From Novosphingobium aerophilum (GTDB lineage Bacteria > Pseudomonadota > Alphaproteobacteria > Sphingomonadales > Sphingomonadaceae): a stretch of DNA of 33,342 bases. Made by a program: the position numbers and the translations under genes. Within the stretch, counting starts at the first letter, position 1; every line of letters starts with the position of its first letter. The stretch spans positions 1 to 33,342 of the forward strand of contig NZ_JACLAU010000035.1 of NCBI RefSeq assembly GCF_014230305.1, read 5' to 3'. The notes under the pieces were generated by a model that had not been told where the DNA came from, did no database searches, and saw nothing but the letters and a program-made list of their open reading frames with translations. This document shows, in pieces, positions 23,255 to 32,149 of this stretch.

Positions 23255-23256
23255 CA
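23239..23256. promoter_or_regulatory. PpsR/CrtJ box 1 upstream of bchC
   Basis: TGTCAGCACAAAGTGACA is an exact TGT-N12-ACA with TGTCA/TGACA arms. It overlaps the crtF stop codon. It pairs with box 2 at 23265, with an 8-base gap, which is the spacing known for cooperative PpsR/CrtJ binding at bchC promoters. Confidence 0.82.
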
Positions 23257-23264
23257 CGTATTTG

Positions 23265-23282
23265 TGTCAAGGTTGATTGACG
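23265..23282. promoter_or_regulatory. PpsR/CrtJ box 2 (one mismatch) over the bchC -35 region
   Basis: TGTCAAGGTTGATTGACG fits TGT-N12-ACA except for the final base. It starts 26 bases after box 1 and overlaps the -35 hexamer TTGACG. Half-sites across both boxes start at 23239, 23252, 23265 and 23278, an exact 13-base rhythm. Confidence 0.72.
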
Positions 23283-23304
23283 TTCGTTAGGTAAGGAGTA
23301 TGGT
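23277..23304 (+). promoter_or_regulatory. Sigma70-like promoter of the bchCXYZ-puf superoperon
   Basis: TTGACG (23277-23282), 16 bases, TATGGT (23299-23304). It would start transcription near 23311, leaving a leader of about 70 bases before the bchC ATG at 23380. Position relative to the two repressor boxes matches bchC promoters of other purple bacteria. Confidence 0.65.
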
Positions 23305-23379
23305 GAAAGCTGCCTGATCGTATCCACTCCGGATATGGGGGCCTCGGCTGGACCGCCGAGAGGGGGAAGGGACCGCGCC

Positions 23380-24366
23380 ATGGATGCGCTGGCCGTCGTA
23401 CTGGAAGCCCCGAAGCAGATCGCGCTTCGCCGGCTGACCCTGACCAACACGGCCCTCCCCGGAGGCGCAGGGGCGATTCCGCTGGATTCGCCCGACGCCC
23501 TCGCCCCGTCCGACCTGCTGGTCGAAGTGCGCTGGAGCGGAATCAGCACCGGCACCGAAAAGCTGCTGTGGACCGGCGAGATGCCGCCCTTCCCGGGTAT
23601 GGGTTATCCCTTGGTGCCGGGTTACGAGTCGGTCGGCCGGGTGATCGCCGCCGGCGCTGACGTCGCCGACCGGCTGGGTGACTGGGTCTTCGTGCCGGGG
23701 GCGGTCTGCTATGCCGATGCCCGGTCGCTGTTCGGGGGCAATGCCCAGCGGGTGGTGCTGCCTTCGGCCCGCGCCTTCCCCATCGCCGAGTCGCTCGGCT
23801 TCGACGGGGTGATCTTCGCGCTCGCCGCGACGGCCTATCACGCGATCGACTGGAACGCCCCGCCCGACCTGATCGTCGGCCACGGCACGCTGGGACGCCT
23901 GATCGCCCGCATCGCCATCGCCGGCGGGGCGCCCGCCCCCACGGTCTGGGAACGCCATCCCGCGCGGATGGATGCCGACCAGGGGTACAGCGTGGTCCAC
24001 CCCGATGAGGACCCCCGGCGCGACTATGGCGCGATCTACGACGCCAGCGGCGCGGCCGATTGCCTTGATCTGCTGATCCCGCGGCTGCGCCACGGCGGCG
24101 AGATCGTGATGGCCGGCTTCTATGCCCAGCGGCCCAGCTTCGCCTTCCCCGCGGCCTTCCGCGCCGAGGCCCGGATCCGCGTCGCGGCCGAGTTCCGGCC
24201 CGAAGACCTGACTGCGACCCGTGCGCTGGTGGACAGCGGCAAGCTCAGCCTCGCCGGGCTGGTCAGCCACGTCCGTCCGGCCCGCGAGGTCGACGATGCC
24301 TACCCCCAGGCCTTTCTCGGCGCTGATTGCCTGAAGATGGTCCTCGACTGGAGCGACTGCGCATGA
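23380..24366 (+). CDS. bchC: Bacteriochlorophyllide 3-hydroxyethyl dehydrogenase
   Basis: The 328-residue medium-chain-dehydrogenase-like BchC oxidises the 3-hydroxyethyl group of bacteriochlorophyllide to the acetyl group. The landmarks are DLLVEVRWSGISTGTEKLLWTGEMPPFPGMGYPLVPGYESVG, in two readable halves, VFVPGA, the nucleotide-binding segment LIVGHGTLGRLIARI, and IYDASGAADCLDLLIPRLRHGGEIVMAGFY. The ATG at 23380 (MDALAVVLEAPKQI) is the family start, with AAGGG upstream; an in-frame ATG at 23335 adds 15 residues within the leader. First gene of the superoperon; its stop overlaps the bchX start (ATGA). Confidence 0.96.
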   Translation: MDALAVVLEAPKQIALRRLTLTNTALPGGAGAIPLDSPDALAPSDLLVEVRWSGISTGTEKLLWTGEMPPFPGMGYPLVPGYESVGRVIAAGADVADRLGDWVFVPGAVCYADARSLFGGNAQRVVLPSARAFPIAESLGFDGVIFALAATAYHAIDWNAPPDLIVGHGTLGRLIARIAIAGGAPAPTVWERHPARMDADQGYSVVHPDEDPRRDYGAIYDASGAADCLDLLIPRLRHGGEIVMAGFYAQRPSFAFPAAFRAEARIRVAAEFRPEDLTATRALVDSGKLSLAGLVSHVRPAREVDDAYPQAFLGADCLKMVLDWSDCA

Positions 24367-25364
24367 CGATGCTTGAATCCGGCCTTTCCGTGCACGACGC
24401 CGCCCTCCGCGCCGAGGCGGCGATCGAACCCGACGCCCCCCACACCGGCGGGGTGAAGAAGGACACGCAGGTCATCGCGATCTACGGCAAGGGCGGCTCG
24501 GGCAAGAGCTTCGCCCTGTCCAACCTCAGCTACATGATGGCGCAGCAGGGCAAGCGCGTGCTGCTGATCGGCTGCGATCCGAAGTCCGACACCACCAGCC
24601 TGCTGTTCGGCGGCAAGAGCTGCCCGACGATCATCGAGACCTCGGCCGCCAAGAAGCTGGCCGGCGAAGAGGTGCGGATCGAGGACGTGTGCTTCCAGCG
24701 CGACGGCGTCTTCGCGATGGAGCTGGGCGGGCCCGAGGTCGGCCGCGGCTGCGGCGGGCGCGGCATCATCCACGGCTTCGAGCTGCTCGAGAAGCTGGGC
24801 TTCCACGACTGGGGCTTCGACTACGTGCTGCTCGACTTCCTGGGCGACGTGGTCTGCGGCGGGTTCGGCCTGCCGATCGCCCGCGACATGTGCCAGAAGG
24901 TGATCGTCGTCGGCTCGAACGACCTGCAATCGCTCTACGTCGCCAACAACGTCTGCAAGGCGGTCGAATACTTCCGCAAGATGGGTGGCAATGTCGGCGT
25001 GGCCGGCATGATCATCAACAAGGATGACGGCACCGGCGAGGCCCAGGCCTTCGCCAAGGCGGTCGACATCCCGGTGCTCTGCGCGATCCCGGCCAACGAG
25101 GACATCCGCCGCAAGTCGGCCAACTACCAGATCATCGGGCACCCCGATGGCGAATGGGGCAGCCTCTTTGCCGAGCTGGCCTCGAACGTCGCCAGCGCCC
25201 CGCCGCGCCGCCCGACCCCGCTGGAGCAGGACGGCCTGCTCGGCCTGTTCTCGCCCGACGAGACCGGCGGCAATGTCGAGCTGATCCCCGCGACCCAGGC
25301 CGACATGCGCGGCGGCACCTTCGTCAGCAAGCCTTCGCTGGAGGTGGTCTATGACGAAGTCTGA
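24363..25364 (+). CDS. bchX: Chlorophyllide a reductase iron protein, subunit X
   Basis: This 333-residue nitrogenase-Fe-protein homologue forms the ATP-driven electron donor of chlorophyllide a oxidoreductase, which reduces ring B. The P-loop YGKGGSGKS (residues 41-49), LLIGCDPKSDTTSLLFGG, the [4Fe-4S] ligand region GRGCGGRGII and DVVCGGFGLPIARD are all present. Length is normal. The ATG overlaps the bchC stop, so translation is coupled; bchY follows after 18 bases. Confidence 0.97.
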   Translation: MTMLESGLSVHDAALRAEAAIEPDAPHTGGVKKDTQVIAIYGKGGSGKSFALSNLSYMMAQQGKRVLLIGCDPKSDTTSLLFGGKSCPTIIETSAAKKLAGEEVRIEDVCFQRDGVFAMELGGPEVGRGCGGRGIIHGFELLEKLGFHDWGFDYVLLDFLGDVVCGGFGLPIARDMCQKVIVVGSNDLQSLYVANNVCKAVEYFRKMGGNVGVAGMIINKDDGTGEAQAFAKAVDIPVLCAIPANEDIRRKSANYQIIGHPDGEWGSLFAELASNVASAPPRRPTPLEQDGLLGLFSPDETGGNVELIPATQADMRGGTFVSKPSLEVVYDEV

Positions 25365-25382
25365 CGCCGGAGGCACCGCCGC

Positions 25383-26936
25383 ATGAGCGACCTCGTCCCC
25401 GACACCACCGATTTCGCCCGCCAGCCGGACCGGCTCGACCTCGAGTCCCCGGCCACGGCCGAGCTGGAAGGCGCCGGCTGCCACGCCGGGGCCGACGTCC
25501 TGCGCGAGGCCACGAACAAGGCGCAAGGGTCCGAGCTGCTGGCGCGCTATGCCGCCGACTACCCGGTGGGCCCGCACGACCAGCCGCAATCGATGTGCCC
25601 GGCCTTCGGCTCGCTCCGCGTCGGGCTGCGCATGCGGCGCACGGCGACGATCCTGTCGGGGTCGGCCTGCTGCGTCTATGGCCTCACCTTCACCTCGCAC
25701 TTCTATGGGGCGCGGCGCACGGTCGGCTATGTCCCGTTCAGCTCGGAGACGCTGGTCACCGGCAAGCTGTTCGAGGACATCAAGGAAGCGGTCGAAAACC
25801 TGGCCGATCCCGACCTGTACGATGCGATCGTCGTCACCAACCTGTGCGTCCCCACCGCCAGCGGCGTGCCGCTGCGGCTGCTGAAGAAGCAGATCAACGG
25901 GGTGCGCATCATCGGCATCGACGTGCCGGGCTTCGGCATCCCGACTCACGCCGAGGCGAAGGACGTGCTGGCCGGGGCCATGCTGGCCTATGCCCGCAGC
26001 GAGGCCGAGGCCGGCCCGGTCGCCGCTCCCGCGACGCGCCCGGACCGTCCGACCGTGACCCTGCTGGGCGAGATGTTCCCGGCCGATCCGGTGGGCATCG
26101 GCATGATGCTCGAACCGCTCGGCCTGGCCGCCGGCCCGGTCGTGCCGACGCGCGAATGGCGTGAGCTCTATGCCGCGCTGGACTGCGCCGTGGTCGCCGC
26201 GATCCACCCCTTCTACACCGCCAGCGTGCGCGAGTTCGAGGCCGCCGGACGCCCGGTGGTCGGCTCGGCTCCGGTCGGCGCCGAGGGCACTGCCGCCTGG
26301 CTCGACGCGATCGGCGCCGCCTGCGGAGTCGATCCGGCCAAGGTCGAGGCCGCCAAGGCCCGGTTCGTCCCCGCCATCCGCGGGGCGCTCGCCGCGAACC
26401 CGATCAAGGGCCGCATCACCGTCGCCGGCTACGAGGGTTCCGAGCTGCTGGTCGCCCGCCTGCTGATCGAGAGCGGCGCCGAGGTGCCCTATGTCGGCAC
26501 CGCCTGCCCGCGCACCCGCTGGTCCGACCCGGACCGCGAATGGCTGGAGGCCCGCGGCGTCACCGTGCAGTTCCGCGCCAGTCTTGAACAGGACATCGCC
26601 GCGGTCGAGACGTTCCGCCCCGACCTGGCGATCGGCACCACCCCGGTGGTCCAGCACGCCAAGCAGCAGGCGATCCCGGCGCTCTACTTCACCAACCTGA
26701 TCTCGGCCCGTCCGCTGATGGGACCGGCCGGCGCGGGCAGCCTGGCCCAGGTGGTCAATGCCGCGATGGGCAACAAGGCCCGCTTCGACAAGATGAGCGC
26801 GTTCTTCGAGGATGTCGGCAGCGGCCCCGCTGCCGGTGTGTGGGAAGACACCCCGCAGGATCGCCCGGCCTTCAAGAAGAAGTACGCCGCGCTGAACGAG
26901 GCGGCCCGCAAGGCGGCCGAGGCGGTGGGCTCATGA
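25383..26936 (+). CDS. bchY: Chlorophyllide a reductase subunit Y
   Basis: The 517-residue catalytic subunit is related to NifD/BchN. With BchZ it binds the cluster and substrate that receive electrons from BchX. Probable cluster-ligand Cys positions are visible: [10 protein letters not shown] (Cys72), GSACCVYG (Cys96, Cys97) and [10 protein letters not shown] (Cys155). The C-terminal half contains [16 protein letters not shown] and [10 protein letters not shown]. Start ATG lies 18 bases after bchX. The stop overlaps the ATG of a 23-codon mini-ORF that duplicates the start of bchZ, an unusual junction. Confidence 0.97.
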   Translation: MSDLVPDTTDFARQPDRLDLESPATAELEGAGCHAGADVLREATNKAQGSELLARYAADYPVGPHDQPQSMCPAFGSLRVGLRMRRTATILSGSACCVYGLTFTSHFYGARRTVGYVPFSSETLVTGKLFEDIKEAVENLADPDLYDAIVVTNLCVPTASGVPLRLLKKQINGVRIIGIDVPGFGIPTHAEAKDVLAGAMLAYARSEAEAGPVAAPATRPDRPTVTLLGEMFPADPVGIGMMLEPLGLAAGPVVPTREWRELYAALDCAVVAAIHPFYTASVREFEAAGRPVVGSAPVGAEGTAAWLDAIGAACGVDPAKVEAAKARFVPAIRGALAANPIKGRITVAGYEGSELLVARLLIESGAEVPYVGTACPRTRWSDPDREWLEARGVTVQFRASLEQDIAAVETFRPDLAIGTTPVVQHAKQQAIPALYFTNLISARPLMGPAGAGSLAQVVNAAMGNKARFDKMSAFFEDVGSGPAAGVWEDTPQDRPAFKKKYAALNEAARKAAEAVGS

Positions 26937-27004
26937 CCCTGATCCTCGACCACGGCGCCCGACGTCTTGTCGTGATCGCCCGTTGCGCGGGAGGCCGGGC
27001 ATGA
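26933..27004 (+). CDS. 23-codon mini-ORF created by duplication of the bchZ start
   Basis: ATG at 26933 overlaps the bchY stop, and the TGA at 27002-27004 overlaps the bchZ ATG. The frame reads [20 protein letters not shown] and three more residues; its first seven codons repeat those of bchZ. It ends with GGGAGG eight bases before the bchZ ATG, which supplies bchZ with a ribosome binding site. It is probably not a functional peptide but may pass ribosomes from bchY to bchZ. Coupling is inferred from geometry only. Confidence 0.45.
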   Translation: MTLILDHGARRLVVIARCAGGRA

Positions 27005-27023
27005 CCCTGATCCTCGATCACGA
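26933..27023 (+). repeat. Direct repeat of the bchZ 5' end
   Basis: Bases 26933-26955 and 27001-27023 match at 21 of the first 22 positions and diverge soon after; the one difference (GAC/GAT) is silent. The copies are offset by 68 bases. The original junction was probably a simple ATGA overlap of bchY and bchZ, as seen at most junctions in this cluster. Confidence 0.85.
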
Positions 27024-28446
27024 CAGGGCCGGCGGCTACTGGGGCGCGGTCTATGTCTTCGCCGCGGTCAAGGGGCTGCAGGTGATCATCGACGGACCGG
27101 TCGGGTGCGAGAACCTGCCGGTCACCTCGGTCCTGCACTACACCGATGGCCTGCCCCCGCACGAACTGCCGATCGTCGTCACCGGGCTGGGCGAGGAAGA
27201 GCTCGGCAAGACCGGCACCGAAGGCGCGATGAAGCGCGCGTGGAAAACGCTCGACCCCGATCTCCCCGCCGTGGTGGTGACCGGATCGATCGCCGAGATG
27301 ATCGGTGGCGGCGTCACCCCCGAGGGCACCAACATCAAGCGCTTCCTGCCACGCACGATCGACGAGGACCAGTGGCAGTGCGCCGATCGCGCGCTGTCGT
27401 GGCTGTGGTCGGAATTCGGCCCCAAGGCGATGCCCGCGGTCAAGCCGGTGCGCGAGGGCGAGAAGCCCAAGGTCAACATCATCGGGCCGGCCTATGGCAT
27501 GTTCAACATGGCCAGCGACCTGGCCGAGATCCGCCGCCTGATCGAGGGGATCGGCGCCGAGGTCAACGTGGTCTTCCCGCTGGGCTGCCACCTGGCCGAT
27601 ATCCGCCGGCTGGCCGATGCCCAGGCCAACGTCTGCCTCTATCGCGAATATGGCCGCAACCTCTGCGAGGTGCTGGAACGGCCCTATTTCCAGGCGCCGA
27701 TCGGGCTGGACAGCACCACGCGCTTCCTGCGCGCGCTGGCGGCCGAGCTGGGGCTCGATCCCGAACCGTTCATCACGCGGGAAAAGCACACCACGATCAA
27801 GCCGCTGTGGGACCTGTGGCGGTCGGTCACGCAGGACTTCTTCGCCACGGCCAGCTTCGGCATCGTCGCCAACGAGACCTATGCCCGCGGCATCCGTCAC
27901 TTCCTGGAAGATGACATGGGGCTGCCCTGCACCTTCGCCTTCTCGCGCAGTGCCGGGGTCAAGCCGCGCAACGAGGACGTGCGCGCGGCCATCCATGCCA
28001 ATCCGCCGCTGGTCCTGTTCGGCAGCTACAACGAGCGGATGTACAACGCCGAGCGCGGCGGCCGCGGGATCTACATCCCGGCCAGCTTCCCCGGCGCGGC
28101 GATCCGCCGGCACACCGGCACGCCCTTCATGGGCTATTCGGGGGCGACCTACCTGATCCAGGAGGTCTGCAACGCGCTGTTCGATGCGCTGTTCCATATC
28201 CTGCCGCTGGGCACCGACATGGACAAGGCCGAGCCGACCCTGGCCCGCGCGCACCGCGAGCTGCCGTGGGACGGCGATGCCAAGGCCCGGCTCGACGAGG
28301 TCGTCGCCGCCCAGCCGATCCTGATCCGCATTTCCGCCGCCAAGCGCCTGCGCGACGCGGCCGAACGCGCCGCCCGCCGCCATGGCGAGGATCGCGTCTC
28401 GGCCGACCGGCTCGCCGACGCCCTGCTCGAGGCGCAGGTCGCATGA
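27001..28446 (+). CDS. bchZ: Chlorophyllide a reductase subunit Z
   Basis: The 481-residue NifK/BchB-like subunit completes the BchXYZ chlorophyllide a reductase. It shows [30 protein letters not shown] (Cys36, likely cluster ligand), [16 protein letters not shown] and a C-terminal helical tail ([16 protein letters not shown]) typical of BchZ. The ATG at 27001 gives the conserved [15 protein letters not shown]; a second copy of this start lies 68 bases upstream in another frame and leads nowhere. GGGAGG precedes it. The stop overlaps the ATG of a 50-codon frame leading to pufB. Confidence 0.97.
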   Translation: MTLILDHDRAGGYWGAVYVFAAVKGLQVIIDGPVGCENLPVTSVLHYTDGLPPHELPIVVTGLGEEELGKTGTEGAMKRAWKTLDPDLPAVVVTGSIAEMIGGGVTPEGTNIKRFLPRTIDEDQWQCADRALSWLWSEFGPKAMPAVKPVREGEKPKVNIIGPAYGMFNMASDLAEIRRLIEGIGAEVNVVFPLGCHLADIRRLADAQANVCLYREYGRNLCEVLERPYFQAPIGLDSTTRFLRALAAELGLDPEPFITREKHTTIKPLWDLWRSVTQDFFATASFGIVANETYARGIRHFLEDDMGLPCTFAFSRSAGVKPRNEDVRAAIHANPPLVLFGSYNERMYNAERGGRGIYIPASFPGAAIRRHTGTPFMGYSGATYLIQEVCNALFDALFHILPLGTDMDKAEPTLARAHRELPWDGDAKARLDEVVAAQPILIRISAAKRLRDAAERAARRHGEDRVSADRLADALLEAQVA

Positions 28447-28595
28447 CCTACCGCGTCGCGCCCCGCCTTTCACCAGATTGCCCGACGGCCGCCCTGCGGC
28501 CCTCGCGCTCCCCCATCCCCGCGGCGCAATCCGCGTGGATACCGAAAGAGGTCTTCCGCCTCTCGCACACCAACAACGACTGGAGATTGCTATGA
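28443..28595 (+). CDS. Possible 50-residue ORF between bchZ and pufB
   Basis: ATG at 28443 overlaps the bchZ stop and the TGA at 28593-28595 overlaps the pufB ATG, so the frame fits the gap exactly. The peptide begins [15 protein letters not shown] and ends HTNNDWRLL; it is rich in Pro, Ala and Arg and has no membrane helix. In several purple bacteria pufQ sits here, but this sequence does not resemble PufQ. pufB begins ATGA, so any frame open here would end this way, which weakens the argument. A hairpin GGCCGC/GCGGCC (28487-28501) and an AGAGG/CCTCT hairpin near 28550 lie inside it, suggesting an mRNA leader instead. Confidence 0.35.
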   Translation: MTYRVAPRLSPDCPTAALRPSRSPIPAAQSAWIPKEVFRLSHTNNDWRLL

Positions 28596-28747
28596 GTAAT
28601 GGCGATGATCGCTTCGGCCTGAGCACGTATCTCACGCCCGAAGAAGCCAAGGAATTCCACAAGCTGTTCGTCAGCAGCTTCCTCGGCTTCACCGCCGTGG
28701 CGGTGGTGGCACACTTCCTTGTCTGGGCCTGGAAGCCCTGGCTCTGA
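28592..28747 (+). CDS. pufB: Light-harvesting 1 beta subunit
   Basis: The 51-residue LH1 beta polypeptide of the core antenna has a polar N-terminus ([23 protein letters not shown]), then one membrane helix with bacteriochlorophyll ligand His41 in [13 protein letters not shown], the signature C-terminus. It pairs with PufA around the reaction centre. Its ATG follows the GGAGATTGCT ribosome site. It opens the puf part of the superoperon, with pufA 71 bases downstream. Confidence 0.97.
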   Translation: MSNGDDRFGLSTYLTPEEAKEFHKLFVSSFLGFTAVAVVAHFLVWAWKPWL

Positions 28748-28818
28748 ACTGACCAACCGGCCCGGCTGCGCAAGACCGCGCCGACGGGTTCCAACACCTT
28801 TGCACAAGGATAGATACC

Positions 28819-29010
28819 ATGTGGAGACTCTGGCTTATTTTCGATCCGCGCAGGACCCTCGTTGCCCTGTTCGCATTCCTGTTCGTGCTGGCGATCGTGA
28901 TTCACTTCATCCTGCTCAGCACTGACACGTACAACTGGCTCGACGGCCCCAACTCGGCACAGGGCATTGCCCAAGCTGCCGCGGCAGCCGCTGCAAAGCC
29001 GTCTGCCTGA
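28819..29010 (+). CDS. pufA: Light-harvesting 1 alpha subunit
   Basis: The 63-residue LH1 alpha polypeptide has an N-terminus [14 protein letters not shown] typical of LH1 alpha, one membrane helix with ligand His29 ([11 protein letters not shown]) and then TYNWLDG. The tail contains a run of Ala residues ([14 protein letters not shown]). AAGGA lies nine bases before the ATG. It is followed by a strong hairpin that is expected to separate LH1 from reaction-centre expression levels. Confidence 0.97.
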   Translation: MWRLWLIFDPRRTLVALFAFLFVLAIVIHFILLSTDTYNWLDGPNSAQGIAQAAAAAAAKPSA

Positions 29011-29025
29011 GGGCAGCCTGTGCGA

Positions 29026-29052
29026 GAGGCGGCGGCCACAAACCGCCGCCTC
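29026..29052 (+). terminator. pufA-pufL intercistronic stem-loop
   Basis: GAGGCGGCGG and CCGCCGCCTC are perfect 10-base arms around CCACAAA, followed by CGGGTTTT (29053-29060). Position and form match the known stem-loop that stabilises the pufBA message or partly stops transcription, giving many LH1 subunits per reaction centre. Whether it acts mainly on mRNA stability or on termination cannot be told from sequence. Confidence 0.85.
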
Positions 29053-29111
29053 CGGGTTTTGACTGATCCGTTCACATGAACCCGCCGCTGCTGGCGGGGA
29101 GGGGTAGAGCC

Positions 29112-29936
29112 ATGGCACTCCTGAGTTTCGAACGAAAATACCGCGTTCGCGGCGGGACCTTGATCGGCGGCGACCTGTTCGACTTCTGGGTGGGCCCGTT
29201 CTACGTCGGCTTCTTCGGGGTCGTGACAGCGATCTTCGCGTCACTGGGCACCGCTCTCATCTTCTACGCGGCCTCGCAGGGGCCGACGTGGAATCCCTGG
29301 TTGATCTCGATCGCCCCGCCGGACCTGAAATACGGTCTGAGCCTGGCCCCGCTGAAGGAAGGCGGGTTCTGGCAGGTGATCACCGTCTGCGCGCTGATCT
29401 CGTTCAGCTCGTGGGCCGCCCGCGAGGTCGAGATCTGCCGCAAGCTGGGCATGGGCTACCATGTCCCCTTCGCCTTCAGCATGGCGATCTTCGCCTATTT
29501 CACGCTGGTGGTGATCCGCCCTGTTCTGCTCGGCGCCTGGCACTGGGGCTTCCCCTACGGGATCTTCAGCCACCTCGACTGGGTCTCGAACACCGGGTAC
29601 CAGTACCTCCACTTCCACTACAATCCGGCGCACATGCTGGCGGTGTCGTTCTTCTTCACCACCACCCTGGCGCTCGCGCTGCACGGCGCCCTGGTGCTTT
29701 CGGCGGTGAACCCGCCGGCCGGTGGCGAAGTCAAGACGCCGGAGTACGAGGACACCTTCTTCCGTGACCTGATCGGCTATTCGGTCGGCACGCTCGGCAT
29801 CCACCGGGTGGGTCTGCTTTTGGCGCTCAACGCCGGGTTCTGGAGTGCGGTGTGCATCGTCATCAGCGGGCCGCTGTGGACCAAGGGCTGGCCCGAGTGG
29901 TGGACCTGGTGGCTCAACCTGCCGATCTGGTCGTAA
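29112..29936 (+). CDS. pufL: Photosynthetic reaction centre subunit L
   Basis: The 274-residue L subunit binds the special pair, accessory bacteriochlorophyll, bacteriopheophytin and QA with subunit M. It has five membrane helices; markers are [55 protein letters not shown] with conserved His ligands (quoted from a continuous stretch at 29539-29637), and [18 protein letters not shown]. The ATG at 29112 gives the exact family start; an in-frame ATG at 29076 would add 12 residues. GGGGAGGGG lies about ten bases upstream. pufM begins 14 bases after its stop. Confidence 0.97.
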   Translation: MALLSFERKYRVRGGTLIGGDLFDFWVGPFYVGFFGVVTAIFASLGTALIFYAASQGPTWNPWLISIAPPDLKYGLSLAPLKEGGFWQVITVCALISFSSWAAREVEICRKLGMGYHVPFAFSMAIFAYFTLVVIRPVLLGAWHWGFPYGIFSHLDWVSNTGYQYLHFHYNPAHMLAVSFFFTTTLALALHGALVLSAVNPPAGGEVKTPEYEDTFFRDLIGYSVGTLGIHRVGLLLALNAGFWSAVCIVISGPLWTKGWPEWWTWWLNLPIWS

Positions 29937-29950
29937 AGGAGCACCAAGCG

Positions 29951-30922
29951 ATGGCGACCTATCAGAACATCTTCACCCAGGTGCAGCTGCGTGGCGAACC
30001 CGAGGCAGGCATCGCCCTGCCCCCGGGCAGCGAACCCCGCATCGGCAAAGGCACCTTCAACCACTGGATGGGCATCATCGGGCACGCCCAGATCGGCCCG
30101 GTCTATCTGGGCTGGACCGGCGTGTTCTCGCTGATCCTCGGCTTCTTCGCGATCGAGATCATCGGGCTCAACATGCTCGCCTCGGTCAACTGGGACCCGA
30201 TCCAGTTCGTCCGCATGCTGCCCTGGCTGTCGCTGGAGCCCCCTGGACCGGAGTACGGGTTCACGCCCTTCGTTCCGCTTGCCAAAGGTGGCTGGTGGAT
30301 TCTCGCCGGCGCCTGCCTGACCTCGTCGATCCTGCTGTGGTGGGTGCGCACCTACTCCCGGGCCCGCGCGCTCGGCATGGGCACTCACGTGGCCTGGGCC
30401 TTCCTGTCGGCGATCTGGCTCTACCTGGTGCTGGGCTTCATCCGCCCGCTGCTGATGGGCAGCTGGTCGGAAGCGGTGCCCTTCGGGATCTTCCCGCACC
30501 TGGATTGGACCGCGGCCTTCTCGATCCGCTACGGCAACCTGTTCTACAATCCGTTCCACTGCTTCTCGATCGCGTTCCTCTACGGATCGACGCTGCTCTT
30601 CGCGATGCACGGGGCGACCATTCTCGCGGTCGGCCGTTATGGCGGCGAGCGCGAGATCGAGCAGATCACCGATCGCGGCACGGCTTCGGAACGGGCCGCC
30701 CTGTTCTGGCGCTGGACCATGGGCTTCAACGCCACGATGGAATCGATCCACCGCTGGGCCTGGTGGTTCGCGGTGCTGACCACGCTGACCGGCGGGATCG
30801 GCATCCTGCTGACCGGCACGGTGGTCGACAACTGGTACCTCTGGGCACAGCAGCACGGCTATGCCCCGTCCTATCCGTCCACCGGGGTCATGGATCCCGC
30901 CTTGGGGAGCGCCGGCCAATGA
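29951..30922 (+). CDS. pufM: Photosynthetic reaction centre subunit M
   Basis: The 323-residue M subunit has the typical start [18 protein letters not shown], the helix E and quinone-side motif [23 protein letters not shown], and ligand His residues in [11 protein letters not shown] and [20 protein letters not shown]-type periplasmic loops connect five membrane helices. The ATG has AAAGGAG ten bases before it. Length matches the family. The stop overlaps the ATG of pufC, showing translational coupling of the electron donor to the reaction centre. Confidence 0.97.
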   Translation: MATYQNIFTQVQLRGEPEAGIALPPGSEPRIGKGTFNHWMGIIGHAQIGPVYLGWTGVFSLILGFFAIEIIGLNMLASVNWDPIQFVRMLPWLSLEPPGPEYGFTPFVPLAKGGWWILAGACLTSSILLWWVRTYSRARALGMGTHVAWAFLSAIWLYLVLGFIRPLLMGSWSEAVPFGIFPHLDWTAAFSIRYGNLFYNPFHCFSIAFLYGSTLLFAMHGATILAVGRYGGEREIEQITDRGTASERAALFWRWTMGFNATMESIHRWAWWFAVLTTLTGGIGILLTGTVVDNWYLWAQQHGYAPSYPSTGVMDPALGSAGQ

Positions 30923-31983
30923 AAAGGATAGCATCGCTTGCCCTTGCGGCGGTCGTGACCATGGCGCTCGGCGCCTGCCAGCTGAGCCCGAAGACGGCGA
31001 CGCAGAACGGGTTCCGCGGGACCGGCATGGATCACGTCACGCTGACCAAGGTCGCCATGGCCAAGGACGAGGTTCCGGCCCCGCCCTATGACCCGCCGGC
31101 GACCGACGGTCAGCGCGCCAAGGAGGTCTACCAGAACGTCCAGGTGCTGGGGGACGAGTCCGCGGACCAGTTCAACTACACCATGGCCGCGATCACCCAG
31201 TGGGTGGCGCCGCAGCAGGGTTGCAACTATTGCCACAACCCTGAAAACATGGCCTCCGACGAGCTTTACACCAAGGTGGTGGCGCGGCGGATGCTGCAGA
31301 TGACCCGCAACATCAACCACAACTGGAAGCAGCACGTCGCGGCAACCGGCGTCACCTGCTGGACCTGCCACCGCGGCAATCCGGTTCCGGCCAACTACTG
31401 GACCATGCCGACCGAGGGCCCGAAGGGGATCATCGGCAACCGTCACGGGCAGAACAACCCGGTGCCGGAATCGGCGTTCTCGTCGCTGCCCAACGCCTCG
31501 CTGGCGGTGTACTTCACCGGCGATCCGAAGGTGGACCAGAACATCCGTGTCCAGTCGACCGGGCTGCATCCCAGCGCGGCCAACAAGACCAGCATCATGG
31601 CCACCGAAGACAGCTATGCGGTGATGATGCATGCCTCGCAGTCGCTGGGTGTGAACTGCACCTTCTGCCACAACACGCAGTCGTTCCAGAACTGGGATAT
31701 CAGCACGCCGCAGCGCGCCAAGGCCTGGTACGGCATCCGCATGGTGCGGCAGACCAACGGCGAATACATGACGCCGCTGGCCTCTGTCTTCCCGGCCAAC
31801 CGCAAGGGCGCGCTGGGCGATACCTTCAAGGTCAGCTGCGCCACCTGCCACCAGGGCAAGAACAAGCCCATGGGTGGTGCGCAGATGGCCAAGGACTACC
31901 ACGCGCTGTGGGGTGAGCCGAGCCCGGCCAGCCTCACCCCGGCCCCGGCCGCCGCTCCGGCGGTCGGCGCCCCGGCCCGCTGA
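30919..31983 (+). CDS. pufC: Reaction-centre tetraheme cytochrome c subunit (lipoprotein)
   Basis: The 354-residue tetraheme cytochrome re-reduces the photo-oxidised special pair from the periplasmic side. The lipobox MALGAC makes Cys20 the lipid anchor. Four CxxCH haem sites are intact: CNYCH (102-106), CWTCH (147-151), CTFCH (247-251) and CATCH (307-311). The C-terminus carries an Ala/Pro-rich tail ([17 protein letters not shown]). The start overlaps the pufM stop (ATGA). Several aerobic phototrophs lack PufC; here it is complete. It is the last gene before a strong terminator. Confidence 0.97.
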   Translation: MKRIASLALAAVVTMALGACQLSPKTATQNGFRGTGMDHVTLTKVAMAKDEVPAPPYDPPATDGQRAKEVYQNVQVLGDESADQFNYTMAAITQWVAPQQGCNYCHNPENMASDELYTKVVARRMLQMTRNINHNWKQHVAATGVTCWTCHRGNPVPANYWTMPTEGPKGIIGNRHGQNNPVPESAFSSLPNASLAVYFTGDPKVDQNIRVQSTGLHPSAANKTSIMATEDSYAVMMHASQSLGVNCTFCHNTQSFQNWDISTPQRAKAWYGIRMVRQTNGEYMTPLASVFPANRKGALGDTFKVSCATCHQGKNKPMGGAQMAKDYHALWGEPSPASLTPAPAAAPAVGAPAR

Positions 31984-32024
31984 GGGCCGATCGCGACCAA
32001 ACCCCGCAAACATGCGGCAATCTG

Positions 32025-32062
32025 AAGGGTCCGGTGAGCTGCCTCACCGGGCCCTTTCTTTT
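32025..32062 (+). terminator. Rho-independent terminator of the puf operon
   Basis: AAGGGTCCGGTGAG and CTCACCGGGCCCTT form a 14-pair stem (one T-G pair) around CTGC, followed by TCTTTT. It lies 42 bases after the pufC stop. Confidence 0.92.
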
Positions 32063-32149
32063 GGCCGCGACCCCTGTCAGCTTGCGGCAGCCGTTCGCCC
32101 CCAACCCGGTGGCGAGCGGACGGCTGGCCAAAGGGGGAGGACCGGCGGG

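Noticed and set aside
28443..28595. pufQ
   Set aside because: Position fits, but the sequence has no hydrophobic helix and no PufQ-like residues.
24300..29244. Very long open frames antisense to bchX, bchY and bchZ
   Set aside because: They are mirror frames of high-GC coding genes with strong family matches on the other strand; no start sites or domains are recognisable.
15203..31983. Recent transfer or decay of the photosynthesis cluster
   Set aside because: All recognised catalytic and haem motifs are intact, and base composition looks like that of the neighbouring genes; only the bchY/bchZ and crtD/crtC junctions are odd.
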